This document shows, in pieces, positions 18,285 to 27,430 of a stretch of 64,000 nt of DNA. Every line of letters starts with the position of its first letter. The first letter of the stretch is position 1. The position numbers were made by a program, and so were the translations under genes. Under the pieces are notes generated by a model, which worked only from the letters and a program-made list of their open reading frames with translations, ran no database searches and had not been told where the DNA came from. This stretch comes from Achromobacter agilis (GTDB lineage: Bacteria > Pseudomonadota > Gammaproteobacteria > Burkholderiales > Burkholderiaceae_B): NCBI RefSeq assembly GCF_900496965.1, contig NZ_UFQB01000012.1, positions 62,001-126,000 of the forward strand, written 5' to 3'.

Positions 18285-19295
18285 TCAGGCAAAGGCCTGT
18301 ATCAAGCGGGGAGCGATTTGGTCCAAGGGGCAGATCTCGACGGCCGCCTGCAGGGCCGCGGCGGCCTTGGGCATGCCGTAGACGGCGCTCGTGGCCTGAT
18401 CCTGGGCAATGGTCAGGCATCCGCGTTCGCGCAGCGCGCGCAGCCCGCGCGCGCCGTCCTGGCCCATGCCGGTCAGCAACACGCCGGCCGCCTGGCCGCG
18501 CCAGTGCTGCGCCACGCTATGGAAAAAAACATCGATGGAAGGCCGGTACAGGCTTTCCTTGGGATCCTGGACATACCGCAGCGTACCATCGGCCTGCAGG
18601 CGCAGATGGTCGCCGGTGCCGGCCAGCAATATCTGGCCGGGTGCGGGCGATTCGCCTTCGCGCACCAGCCTGACCGGCAGCGCCACCTGATCGTTGAGCC
18701 AGTCGGCCATGCCCGCGGCGAACGACGCGTCCACGTGCTGCACCAGCACGATGCCCGCGGGGAAATCCGCCGGCACGCCCGCCAGCAGCTGCGCCAGGGC
18801 CGCGGGGCCGCCGGCCGAGGCGCCGATGACCAGCAGGCGCTTCGCGTCCGCCTGCGGACCGGGGCCCGCCACGGGGCTCAGGGCCGGGCGTTTGCCGTAG
18901 CGGCCGATCAGCCAGCCGATGTTGCGGATCTTGCGCAGCAGCGGCGCGGCGGCAACGCGTAGGTCGGCGCAGCCGACCACCGGCGTGTCCGTGGCGTCCA
19001 GCGCGCCGTGGCCCATCGCGTCGAAGACGCGCGAGGTATGGCGCGCGACGTCCGCCGTGACCACGACGATGGCACAGGGCGTTTCCGCCATGATGCGGCG
19101 CGTGGCCTCCACGCCGTCCATGACGGGCATGATCAGATCCATCAGCACCAGGTCCGGCCGGTCGCGGGCGCACTGGTCCACGGCCTCCTGGCCATTGGCC
19201 GCCACCCAGGCCACGGAGAGCTCCGGCTCCAGCGCGACCGCGCGCCGCAGCATCTCCACCGCCATCGGCATATCATTGACGATCCCGATTCTCAC
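18285..19295 (-). CDS. wspF: WspF: CheB-like receptor methylesterase
   Basis: 336 residues. The receiver domain has Asp53 ([13 protein letters not shown]); the CheB esterase domain keeps its catalytic Ser ([12 protein letters not shown]), His ([10 protein letters not shown]) and Asp ([13 protein letters not shown]). It removes methyl groups from WspA to restrain the pathway; loss of wspF in Pseudomonas and Burkholderia gives constitutive c-di-GMP and wrinkly colonies. The start is GTG at 19295, overlapping the wspE stop by 4 bp (GTGA), so translation is coupled. Confidence 0.95.
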   Translation of the reverse strand: MRIGIVNDMPMAVEMLRRAVALEPELSVAWVAANGQEAVDQCARDRPDLVLMDLIMPVMDGVEATRRIMAETPCAIVVVTADVARHTSRVFDAMGHGALDATDTPVVGCADLRVAAAPLLRKIRNIGWLIGRYGKRPALSPVAGPGPQADAKRLLVIGASAGGPAALAQLLAGVPADFPAGIVLVQHVDASFAAGMADWLNDQVALPVRLVREGESPAPGQILLAGTGDHLRLQADGTLRYVQDPKESLYRPSIDVFFHSVAQHWRGQAAGVLLTGMGQDGARGLRALRERGCLTIAQDQATSAVYGMPKAAAALQAAVEICPLDQIAPRLIQAFA

Positions 19296-21565
19296 GTGTT
19301 CGCCTTTCCGATCAGGTCTTCCACGGCGTCGAGCAGCGCATCGTCATGGAAGCTGCCCTTGGCCAGATAATAGTCGGCGCCGGCATCCAGCCCACGCCGC
19401 CGATCCTCTTCGCGATCCTTGTACGACACCACCATCACCGGCACGGCCTGCAGCTTGGGATCTGCCTTGATGCACGACACGAGTTCGATGCCGTCCATGC
19501 GCGGCATATCCACGTCGGTCACGACCAGGTCGAAAACCTCGCTGCGCAGCATGTTCCAGCCATCCATGCCGTCCACCGCCACGGCGACCTCGAAACCGCG
19601 GTTCAAGAGCAGCTTGCGTTCGAGTTCGCGCACCGTCAGCGAATCGTCCACCACCAGCACGCGCTTGCGGCGGCGCGCCTGGGCAGACGCCCCCGGCCCG
19701 TCCACCCGGGTCAGCCGCCCGCCTTCCACGAGCTTCTGGACCGACACCAGCATGTCTTCCACGTCGAGGATCAGCAGCGGCGTGCCGTCGTCCATCAACG
19801 AACCCGCCATGACGTCCTGCACCTTGCCCAGGCGCGGATCCAGCGGCTGCACCACCAGCGTGCGCTCGCCCACGTAGCGATCCACGGCGATGCCGTAGAG
19901 CCGGTCGTGGCCGCCCACCAGCACCACGCAGACCGACTCCGTGAAAGGCGCGGGCTCGCCCGCGCGCAGGATCTGCCGCGCCGACACGAGCCCGATCTGC
20001 CGGTCCATGAAGCGGAAATGCTGATGCCCTTCCAATTGTTCGATGTCTTGCGCACGCACCTGCAGGGCATGGTTCACGTAGGCCAGCGGGAAGGCGTAGA
20101 TCTCGTCCTGCACTTCGACCAGCAGGCTGCGCACCACGGACAGCGACAGCGGCATCTCCAGCATGAAGCGCGTGCCCTGCCCCGTCTGCTGATGGATGCG
20201 CACGGCCCCGCGCAGCTGCCGCACCATGGTCTGCACCACGTCCAGCCCGACGCCCCGGCCCGAGATCTCGGTAACCTCGCCGCGCGTGCTGAACCCGGAC
20301 AGGAACAGGAATTCCAGCAGTTCGGCCTCGGTAAGCTTCGCGGCCGTCTCCGGCGCGGCCAGCTTGCGGCGCACGACTTCGGCGCGCAGCCGTTCCGGTG
20401 AAATACCGGCCCCGTCGTCGCTCAGCTCGATCAACAGCATGCCCGCCGCATGGCGCGCCGACAGCCGGATCAACCCCTCCGGCGGCTTGCCCGCCGCCAC
20501 CCGGGCGGCGGGCATTTCAATGCCGTGGTCCACCGCATTGCGCAGCAGGTGCGTCAGCGGCGCGTCCAGCTTCTCCAGGATGTCGCGGTCCACCTGCGTG
20601 GACTCGCCTTCGATCTCCAGCCGCACCTGCTTGCCCAGCGAGCGGCCCAGGTCGCGGACCATACGCGCCAGGCCGCCCACGCTATCGCCGAAGGGCCGCA
20701 TGCGGCAGGCCAGCGCGGTGTCGTACAGGCGTTGGGCCAGGTGGCCCATGCGCCAGCCAAATTCGTCGACCTCACTGGTGCGCTGCGAAAGCTCCTGCTG
20801 GCATTGATCGACGATGCGATAGGCATCGTCCAGCGCGGCCTGCGCGCGAGCGTCCAGCGCCTGTCCGGCCAGGGCGGCGCGCACGCCGTCCAGCGCCTGC
20901 ACCGCGCCCGCCTGCATGCGGCGCAGGCGCAGCATGGACGCGCCGAACGGCGCGATCCAGTGCGATTCGACCAGCGTTTCGCTGGAGAGGCCCAGCAATT
21001 TGTTGAGCGTGTCCGCGGTCACGCGCAGCACGCGCTCGCCATCGCCCAGCCCCAGGTCCGAACTGCGCCGAGCCGGCAACGCGACGCGGGCCTCGGCGGG
21101 CGGAGGCTCGTCCGGCACCTGGACCGGCGGCGGGAAATCGAAGGGCCGGGGCGTGCCGGGCGCTGCCGGCGCGGCCTGCGGCGGATGGGCCGCGCCGCTC
21201 AGCCTGGCGACAAGGCCGTCGATCTCTCCGCTCAGTTCAACGCCCGGCGTGGCCACGCGTTGCAGCAGGTCGGTGCCCAGCAGCAAGGCGTCGATATCGG
21301 CGGCCTGCAGGCGCAGGCGCCCTTCCTTCGCCTCCACCAGGCAGTCTTCCATGGCGTGCGCGATGCGCACCGCGGGGTCCAGGTCCACGATGCGGGCGGC
21401 GCCCTTGAGCGAATGCGCCGCCCGCATGCAGGCTTCCAGCTGCGGCGCCGAGGTTGGATCCTGCTCCAGCGCCAGCAGGCCGTTGTTCAGCACCTGCACC
21501 TGGGTGCGGGTCTCGAGCTGGAACAATTCCAGGAGCGACGCGTCGCGCATCTGTTCCGGGTTCAC
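19292..21565 (-). CDS. wspE: WspE: hybrid CheA-type histidine kinase
   Basis: 757 residues from a GTG at 21565 with GGAG upstream, overlapping the wspD stop by 4 bp; upstream in-frame extensions lie inside wspD and are rejected. Order of domains: Hpt with phospho-His51 (AAHSLKGAARIVD), ATPase (LTHLLRNAVDHGIE; GRGVGLDVVQTMV), CheW-like domain, and a C-terminal receiver (LVVTDVDMPRMDGIEL). It phosphorylates WspR and WspF in response to WspA. The hybrid receiver is the normal layout for WspE. Confidence 0.95.
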   Translation of the reverse strand: MNPEQMRDASLLELFQLETRTQVQVLNNGLLALEQDPTSAPQLEACMRAAHSLKGAARIVDLDPAVRIAHAMEDCLVEAKEGRLRLQAADIDALLLGTDLLQRVATPGVELSGEIDGLVARLSGAAHPPQAAPAAPGTPRPFDFPPPVQVPDEPPPAEARVALPARRSSDLGLGDGERVLRVTADTLNKLLGLSSETLVESHWIAPFGASMLRLRRMQAGAVQALDGVRAALAGQALDARAQAALDDAYRIVDQCQQELSQRTSEVDEFGWRMGHLAQRLYDTALACRMRPFGDSVGGLARMVRDLGRSLGKQVRLEIEGESTQVDRDILEKLDAPLTHLLRNAVDHGIEMPAARVAAGKPPEGLIRLSARHAAGMLLIELSDDGAGISPERLRAEVVRRKLAAPETAAKLTEAELLEFLFLSGFSTRGEVTEISGRGVGLDVVQTMVRQLRGAVRIHQQTGQGTRFMLEMPLSLSVVRSLLVEVQDEIYAFPLAYVNHALQVRAQDIEQLEGHQHFRFMDRQIGLVSARQILRAGEPAPFTESVCVVLVGGHDRLYGIAVDRYVGERTLVVQPLDPRLGKVQDVMAGSLMDDGTPLLILDVEDMLVSVQKLVEGGRLTRVDGPGASAQARRRKRVLVVDDSLTVRELERKLLLNRGFEVAVAVDGMDGWNMLRSEVFDLVVTDVDMPRMDGIELVSCIKADPKLQAVPVMVVSYKDREEDRRRGLDAGADYYLAKGSFHDDALLDAVEDLIGKANT

Positions 21566-22224
21566 GCCAGGCTCCGTTCCAAAGCTTGCATCAGCAAGGT
21601 GTCGTCCAATACGCCCACGGCGCGGCCGCCGCAGCGCGCCACCCCGCGCGAATACTTCAGGCTCGCGCCCTCGACCGTCGCCGGCAAGGCTTCGAGCCGG
21701 CCCAGGTCGACGGCATGAAGGCCTTCGACCTCGTCTACCGGCAGCACCACCGCCCTGCCCGCGCCGCCCAGGATCAGCATCTGCGCGGCGCCAGGACGCC
21801 CATGCACGTCCGCAGCCGCGCCATCCAGGCCCAGCAGCCGCGCCAGCGACACGCAGACGGTCAGCGTCCCGCGCACGTTGGCCACGCCCAGCATCGCAGG
21901 ATCGCGCCGATGCGGCAAGCTCAGGATGCGGCGCATGCCCGTCACTTCGTCCAGCTTGCGGGTCGGCAACCCCAGCCATTCGCGCTGCACGCGGAACACC
22001 AGCAGCGAAGACAGGTTGCCCCGATCTTCGGCGATGGCGCGGCCGTCGTCGTCCTCCATCTGCGGCGGCAGGCGGTCCAGGATGCGTTTGGCCGCCACGG
22101 CGTAGACGGGACAGTTGCGGCAATGCACATGGTCCGGCAACTGCGTACAGCTCTTGTCGCCGCGGATACCGATGCGGTTCCAGCAATCGTCCACGTCGGA
22201 CAGCGTGCCTGTCTGATCACTCAC
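21562..22224 (-). CDS. wspD: WspD: CheW-like coupling protein
   Basis: 220 residues. The N-terminal segment DDCWNRIGIRGDKSCTQL with CRNCPVYAVAAKRIL is the cysteine-rich extension typical of WspD and absent from ordinary CheW. The CheW domain follows (LSSLLVFRVQREWLGLPT; RRDPAMLGVANVRG). It couples WspA to the kinase WspE. The start is GTG at 22224, with GGAGG 8 bp upstream and an 8-bp overlap with wspC. The spaced cysteines could bind a metal or respond to redox state, but nothing here proves it. Confidence 0.94.
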   Translation of the reverse strand: MSDQTGTLSDVDDCWNRIGIRGDKSCTQLPDHVHCRNCPVYAVAAKRILDRLPPQMEDDDGRAIAEDRGNLSSLLVFRVQREWLGLPTRKLDEVTGMRRILSLPHRRDPAMLGVANVRGTLTVCVSLARLLGLDGAAADVHGRPGAAQMLILGGAGRAVVLPVDEVEGLHAVDLGRLEALPATVEGASLKYSRGVARCGGRAVGVLDDTLLMQALERSLA

Positions 22225-23479
22225 GTCGCGCCTCCTCGCGCGCCGCGCGCGCCTGCAGGCGGCGGGCGCCCTCGTGATCGCCGTCCGACGCGACCAGCGC
22301 GGCCAGGTGCAGCAGGGCCTCGCGGTGCGTGGGGTCCAGGTAGAGCGCCTTGCGGTAGGCGGCCTGCGCCAGGCGCGCGTCGCCCGCGGCGTCCTGCAGC
22401 AGCCCTTGCAGATACAGCGCCTCGGCGCTGGCCCCGTGGGTATCGATATGGGCGCGGCACTGCGCCATGGCGTCGCGCACCCGCCCCTGGTCCGCCAGGG
22501 CCGCGATGCGGCGCAGCGACGCCTGCGCGTCTGGCTCCATCGCCGGCCCGGCAGGCGCTGCGGCCAGCGGCAGCGGCAATCCGGGCGCGGGCGCCTGGCG
22601 CACGGGCCGCCTGGGCGGCGTCCAACTGTGCACGAAAGGCCGCGCAGCCGGCGGCGCCGGCGCTGCCGCGGGCGGCGGCAAAGCCTGCGCCCGGAAGGCG
22701 AACGACCGCGCGATCGGCACCGCCGGCAAGCGGCGCGCGGTCAGCAGGCTGGTCTCGGCCGGGCCGACGAAAAGCGCGCCGTCGTCCCGCGTGAACCGCA
22801 ACAGCACCTGCACGGCGCGCTCCTGCGTGGCCGCGTCGAAGTAGATGAGCAGGTTGCGGCAGAAAACGAAGTCGTACGGGGCGGCGCCGGCCAGCAGATC
22901 GGGATCGAACAGATTGCCTGGCCGGAACCGGACCCGGCCGGCCACGTGCGCCGCCAGCTGGTGGCCATCGGCCGTTTCGGAAAAATAGCGGTCGCGATAC
23001 GCCAGGCCGTCGCCCCGGAACGAATTCCGGCCGTACACGGCACGCTGCGCGAATTCGACCATGCGGATGCTGATGTCGATGGCGTCCACCTGGAAGCGCT
23101 CGGCCGGCACGCCCGCGTCCAGCAGCGCCATGACGATGGAGTAAGGCTCTTCGCCGCTGGAGCACGGCACGCTGAGTACGCGCAAGACGCGGTTCTCGGC
23201 CCCGGCGGCGAACAGGCGCTCGCGCGCCAGCGCAGCCATCGCGGCCTGCGACTCGGGATACCTGAAGAACCAGGTCTCGGGCACGATGACGGCTTCGATC
23301 AGCTGCTGCATTTCATCGGTCGAGGCCTGCACCCGCAGCAGGTAGTCGCGCTCGTCGCCGACACCGGCCGCGCCCATCCTGCGGCGCACCGCGCGCTCGA
23401 CGGCAGCCTTGCCGATGGAGCCGCTGTCCAGCCCCATCCGCCGCTTGAGCAGCGCGCTGAAATCGTCGACGAGCATCAT
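22217..23479 (-). CDS. wspC: WspC: CheR-like receptor methyltransferase with TPR tail
   Basis: 420 residues. The N-terminal CheR domain carries VPETWFFRYPESQ, the SAM-binding VPCSSGEEPYSI and FCRNLLIYF; a Pro/Ala-rich linker (about 280-330) leads to C-terminal TPR repeats (ALYLQGLLQDAAGDARLAQA; YRKALYLDPTHREAL). It methylates WspA and opposes WspF. The ATG at 23479 overlaps the wspB stop (ATGA); a second ATG follows directly at 23476. The TPR tail is a regular feature of WspC. Confidence 0.95.
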   Translation of the reverse strand: MMLVDDFSALLKRRMGLDSGSIGKAAVERAVRRRMGAAGVGDERDYLLRVQASTDEMQQLIEAVIVPETWFFRYPESQAAMAALARERLFAAGAENRVLRVLSVPCSSGEEPYSIVMALLDAGVPAERFQVDAIDISIRMVEFAQRAVYGRNSFRGDGLAYRDRYFSETADGHQLAAHVAGRVRFRPGNLFDPDLLAGAAPYDFVFCRNLLIYFDAATQERAVQVLLRFTRDDGALFVGPAETSLLTARRLPAVPIARSFAFRAQALPPPAAAPAPPAARPFVHSWTPPRRPVRQAPAPGLPLPLAAAPAGPAMEPDAQASLRRIAALADQGRVRDAMAQCRAHIDTHGASAEALYLQGLLQDAAGDARLAQAAYRKALYLDPTHREALLHLAALVASDGDHEGARRLQARAAREEARRE

Positions 23480-23994
23480 GGCCGCGCCTCGCGGGCGTCC
23501 GCGGGGAACAGCAGCGCGCGCACGGGCGCGGGCAGCAGGTCGTCCACGGTAACGGCCTGCACCATGCCCCGGGCGTCGCTCAGCACAGGCCCCAGATAGC
23601 GGGCGTCCGGGTGATCCAGGCCGCTGGGCTGGAACGCGGCCGGATCGAAATGCGCGGTTTCGGTCGCCTGTTCCAGGATCAGGCCTAGCAGGCGACCCTG
23701 TGCCTGCGGACCGCTCAGGTAGTGCACCAGGGCCAGCCGCGTGCTGGTCACGGCGGCGGCCGCGCCGCGCCCCGCCAGCGCGCTCATGTCGATGACGGGA
23801 ATGGCCGTGCCCTGGCGATCCAGCATGCCCGCCACCCAGGCCGGCGCGCCGGGCACCTGCTTCAGGACGCGCAGGCCCAGCACCTCGGCGACGCCGCCCG
23901 CATCCAGCGCATAGCGGTCATCGCCGATGCGAAAGAGCAGGTACAGCCGGCGCCTGGCCGCGGAGGGAGCGCGATCCGCCATAGCCGCCGTCAC
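23476..23994 (-). CDS. wspB: WspB: CheW-like coupling protein
   Basis: 172 residues of CheW fold ([40 protein letters not shown]). In Wsp systems two CheW-like proteins, WspB and WspD, act as scaffold or localisation factors for WspA. The GTG at 23994 overlaps the wspA stop as GTGA; an ATG four codons later (23982) is an alternative start. Position between wspA and wspC fixes the assignment. Confidence 0.93.
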   Translation of the reverse strand: MTAAMADRAPSAARRRLYLLFRIGDDRYALDAGGVAEVLGLRVLKQVPGAPAWVAGMLDRQGTAIPVIDMSALAGRGAAAAVTSTRLALVHYLSGPQAQGRLLGLILEQATETAHFDPAAFQPSGLDHPDARYLGPVLSDARGMVQAVTVDDLLPAPVRALLFPADAREARP

Positions 23995-25610
23995 ACCTTG
24001 AAGCGCGACACGCCGCTGCGCAGGTCGTTGGCCACCAGCGTCAGTTCTTCGATGGCCAGCGTGGACTGGCGCAGGGACTCCACGGTCTGCTGCGCTGCGT
24101 CGCTCAGTTGCTGCAGGGCCTGGTTGATCTGCTCGGCCCCCGTGGCCTGCGCCTGCATGCCTTCGTTGACCATCTGCACGCGCGGCGCCAGCGTCTGCAC
24201 CTGCTGGATGATCTGCGAAAGCTGGTCGCCCACCTGCTGCATGTCGGCCATGCCGCGGCGCACTTCCTCGGAGAACTTGTCCATGCCCATGACGCCGGCG
24301 GAGACCGATGATTGGATCTCGCGCACCATCTGTTCGATGTCGTAGGTGGCGACGGCGGTCTGGTCCGCCAGGCGGCGGATCTCGGTGGCCACGACGACGA
24401 AGCCGCGGCCGTACTCGCCCGCCTTCTCGGCTTCGATGGCGGCGTTCAGCGACAGCAGGTTGGTCTGGTCGGCCACTTTCGTGATCGTGGTCACGACCTG
24501 CGTGATGTTGCCCGCCTTCTCGTTCAGGATCGCCAGCTTGGCGTTGACCGTACCGGCCGCGCCCACCACGTTGCGCATGGTGTCTTCCATGCGCGCCAGC
24601 CCGACCTGGCCGCTGCCGGCCAGCGCCGCGGTCTGCTCGGCGGCGCCGGACACTTCGGCCATGGTGCGGACCAGTTCGCGAGAGGTAGCGGAAATTTCGC
24701 GCGACGTGACGCCGATCTCGGTGGTGGTGGCGGCCACTTCGGAAGCGGTGGCCTGCTGCTGCTTGGACGTGGCCGCGATTTCGGTAACCGAGGTCGCCAC
24801 CTGCACCGCCGAGCGCTGCGTCTTGCCGACCAGCCCGGTCAGCTCGTCGACCATGCCGTTGAAGCCGGTTTCGATGGCGTTGAATTCATCCTTGCGCGCC
24901 AACTTCAGGCGGCGGGTCAGGTCGCCGCCGCCCGTGGATTCCAGTGTCTTGACGATGTCGCGCATGGGGTTGGCGATCGCGCGCATCAGCATGAGACCGC
25001 AAAGAATGGCCGCCACGATGGCCATGACCAGCGACACCAGCATGCCGACTTCCGCGCTCTCGACGGACTTCCGGATGGAAACGGCCGCCTCGTCGGCCTG
25101 CTTCTTGTTTTCGACCACCATCCTGGCGAGGATGTCCCGGCCCTTGTAAAACGCGGGCCGCAGTTCCGACGTGATGCGCGCCTGCGCCCGCTCCGGGTCC
25201 GCCAGCGCCGCGGGCGCGAGGATATCGGCGCGGATGCGCTTGTATTCCTGCAGTTCCCGTTCGAACTCCTCGAACATCACGCGGTCGTCCTCGCGCGAAA
25301 CGGTGCGGCGATACTGCGCGATGTGATCCTCGAGCAGCTGATCGTTCTTGGGCAGCGCTTCCAGGGCGTCGCGGCGCTCCTGGTCCGTGTCCGTGCCGAA
25401 GGCGTCCTGCACCACCACGAAGCCGGCGAACCAGGAGGCGCGGATCGAGGTGCTGTAGTAGATGCCGGGGACGGCATCGCTGTTGATCAACTCGGCCTCG
25501 GATTCGATGACCAGCAGCCGCCGGTAATCGACCACCACCATCAGGGCCATGATGGCCAGAATGACCAGGAAGCTGGCCAGGATGCGCTGGCGGAGTGTCA
25601 GATTCTTCAT
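23991..25610 (-). CDS. wspA: WspA: membrane methyl-accepting receptor
   Basis: 539 residues: TM1 about 7-27, a periplasmic helical domain to about 186, TM2 about 188-210, HAMP, then a long coiled-coil signalling domain with the hairpin tip [20 protein letters not shown] and methylation-type glutamine/glutamate heptads. WspA senses surface growth or envelope stress and activates WspE. First gene of the operon; TAAAGG precedes the ATG. The 251-bp region upstream contains no gene and should hold the operon promoter, although I cannot point to convincing -35/-10 boxes. Confidence 0.95.
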   Translation of the reverse strand: MKNLTLRQRILASFLVILAIMALMVVVDYRRLLVIESEAELINSDAVPGIYYSTSIRASWFAGFVVVQDAFGTDTDQERRDALEALPKNDQLLEDHIAQYRRTVSREDDRVMFEEFERELQEYKRIRADILAPAALADPERAQARITSELRPAFYKGRDILARMVVENKKQADEAAVSIRKSVESAEVGMLVSLVMAIVAAILCGLMLMRAIANPMRDIVKTLESTGGGDLTRRLKLARKDEFNAIETGFNGMVDELTGLVGKTQRSAVQVATSVTEIAATSKQQQATASEVAATTTEIGVTSREISATSRELVRTMAEVSGAAEQTAALAGSGQVGLARMEDTMRNVVGAAGTVNAKLAILNEKAGNITQVVTTITKVADQTNLLSLNAAIEAEKAGEYGRGFVVVATEIRRLADQTAVATYDIEQMVREIQSSVSAGVMGMDKFSEEVRRGMADMQQVGDQLSQIIQQVQTLAPRVQMVNEGMQAQATGAEQINQALQQLSDAAQQTVESLRQSTLAIEELTLVANDLRSGVSRFKV

Positions 25611-25748
25611 GCCGGGAAACCTTTACGCAGTGTCGACTCGCCGATTCGGCCGAAATATCCAGGAACAAGATAGAGCGCGCAGCCCGTCCGCGTATTACGG
25701 GATGTGGAGTTCGTCGGCAATTATTGCAAAGGCGAGGGCTGCCAGCCA

Positions 25749-25787
25749 CGAAAAACGCCGAAACGGCCCCTGCGGGGGGCCGTTTCG
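25749..25787 (-). terminator. Intrinsic terminator after the amidase gene
   Basis: A 12-bp stem (CGAAACGGCCCC / GGGGCCGTTTCG, about 25759-25787) with a 5-nt loop, followed on the minus strand by CGTTTTTCG. It lies 75 bp past the amidase stop and reads leftward, insulating wspA from the amidase transcript. Confidence 0.75.
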
Positions 25788-25861
25788 TCGGAAAAAAGCA
25801 AAGCTTGCTTACAAGGACTTGTGTTTTGGCGCGCCAATGCGTACCGGAGCCGTCGGGCGGG

Positions 25862-27331
25862 TTACTGCCAGAGCGCGGCCGGCGGCCGGTCCTCTACCCA
25901 GTTCCGCGCCTGCCCGTAGGCATGCGCCAACCGCAGCACGGCCAGGTCGCCCCGGGGCGGGCCGACCAATTGCATGCCCATGGGCAGCCCGGCGCCATTG
26001 AACCCCACCGGCACGCTGATCACCGGGCAGCCCGCCAGCGTCCAGGGCGTTACCGTCTCCATCCAGCGGTGGTAGGTATCCATGGGGCGGCCGGCGATCT
26101 GCTTGGGCCAGTCCAGCTTGGCGTCGAACGGAAATACCTGCGCCGACGGCACCGCCAGGTAATCCACTTCATCGAACATGCGCAGCACCGTCTGATACCA
26201 GGCGCTGCGCTCCTCGGTGGCCTCGTAGACCTGCCGCGCCGTCATGCCGTCCAGCCCTTCCACTTCCCAGATCAGCGCCGGCTTGACCAGCTTGCGCGTC
26301 TCGGGGTTCTTGACCAGGGCATGGAACTGCCCGCCCACCATCAGATGGCGATGGGCCAGCCAGATCCGCCACAGCCGGTCGCCCGCGAACGGCACCCGGT
26401 AGTCCACCGCCTCGCAGCCCACGGCCGCCAGGTCGCCCAGGGCCCGTTCGCACAGATCCAGGATGCCCGGCTCCATGGGCAGGTAGCCATTCCAGTCGCC
26501 CAGCCAGCCCACGCGCTTGCCGCGCAGGTCGGCGTCCAGCGTCTGCGCGAACTGCGCCGGATCGTCCGACAGCGACAGCGGGACGCGCGGATCATGGCCG
26601 GCCATCACGGACAGCAGCATGGCCACGTCGCGGGGCGTGCGCCCCATCGGGCCTTCGTAGGACAGCTGCTTCAGGAACACTTCGGGCGCCGGGCCGAAGG
26701 GCACGCGCCCGGCCGACGGCCGCATGCCGTAGACGTTGCAGAAGGCGGCCGGATTGCGCAGCGATCCGCCGAAATCGCTGCCATCCGCCACCGGCAGCAT
26801 GCGGGCCGCCAGCGCCGCCGCCGCGCCGCCGCTGCTGCCGCCGGCGGTCCTGGACGGGTCATAGGGATTGCCGGTGGTGCCATACACCTGGTTGTAAGTA
26901 TGCGACCCCAGCCCGAACTCCGGCACATTGCTGCGGCCGATGAAGAGCGCGCCGGACGCCCGCATGCGCTCGATCATGATCGAGTCGTGCGGCGTCACCA
27001 GGTCCTTGTAGACGAGCGACCCCATCGAAGTGACCATGCCGCGCACCGCCGTTAGGTCCTTGGGCGCCTGCGGCATGCCGTGAAGCCAGCCCAGCCACTG
27101 GCCCGCGTCCAGCTGAGCATCGCGCTCGGCGGCCTCGCGCATCAGTTCGTCGCTATCGCGCCGGGCGACGATGGCATTGAGCTTGGGGTTGACCCGGTCG
27201 ATATGCGCCAGATAGGCGGCCATGACCTCGCGGCAGGACACCTGGCGCAGCCGGATGGCCTCGGATAGCGCGTGGGCGGGCATGGCCACGATGTCGTTCA
27301 GCGGGATGGACGCGGGGGTGGCAGTAGGCAT
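25862..27331 (-). CDS. Amidase signature (AS) family hydrolase
   Basis: 489 residues from the ATG at 27331, which has AAGGAG at ideal spacing; in-frame sequence further upstream is discarded. The Lys-cisSer-Ser triad of the family is visible: Lys91 (QAPKDLT), the Ser pair 166-167 (TAGGSSGGAAAAL) and nucleophile Ser190 (GSDFGGS). It hydrolyses an amide to an acid and ammonia (or amine); substrate unknown. There is no signal peptide, so it is cytoplasmic. It lies 99 bp after the helicase gene on the same strand and is probably a separate unit ending at the 25.76 kb terminator. Confidence 0.9.
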   Translation of the reverse strand: MPTATPASIPLNDIVAMPAHALSEAIRLRQVSCREVMAAYLAHIDRVNPKLNAIVARRDSDELMREAAERDAQLDAGQWLGWLHGMPQAPKDLTAVRGMVTSMGSLVYKDLVTPHDSIMIERMRASGALFIGRSNVPEFGLGSHTYNQVYGTTGNPYDPSRTAGGSSGGAAAALAARMLPVADGSDFGGSLRNPAAFCNVYGMRPSAGRVPFGPAPEVFLKQLSYEGPMGRTPRDVAMLLSVMAGHDPRVPLSLSDDPAQFAQTLDADLRGKRVGWLGDWNGYLPMEPGILDLCERALGDLAAVGCEAVDYRVPFAGDRLWRIWLAHRHLMVGGQFHALVKNPETRKLVKPALIWEVEGLDGMTARQVYEATEERSAWYQTVLRMFDEVDYLAVPSAQVFPFDAKLDWPKQIAGRPMDTYHRWMETVTPWTLAGCPVISVPVGFNGAGLPMGMQLVGPPRGDLAVLRLAHAYGQARNWVEDRPPAALWQ

Positions 27332-27430
27332 GCTTGTCTCCTTGTGGCGCTCCGCCAGCCAGGCGGACGCAGACGAAATACTACCCAAACCCGAGGGGCC
27401 GCGCCCGTGCCGGCCCGGGAGCCGGGCTGA

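Noticed and set aside
21566..22186. Upstream extension of wspE
   Set aside because: It lies within wspD in another frame and looks like frame-shadow sequence; the GTG at 21565 has a ribosome site and couples to wspD.
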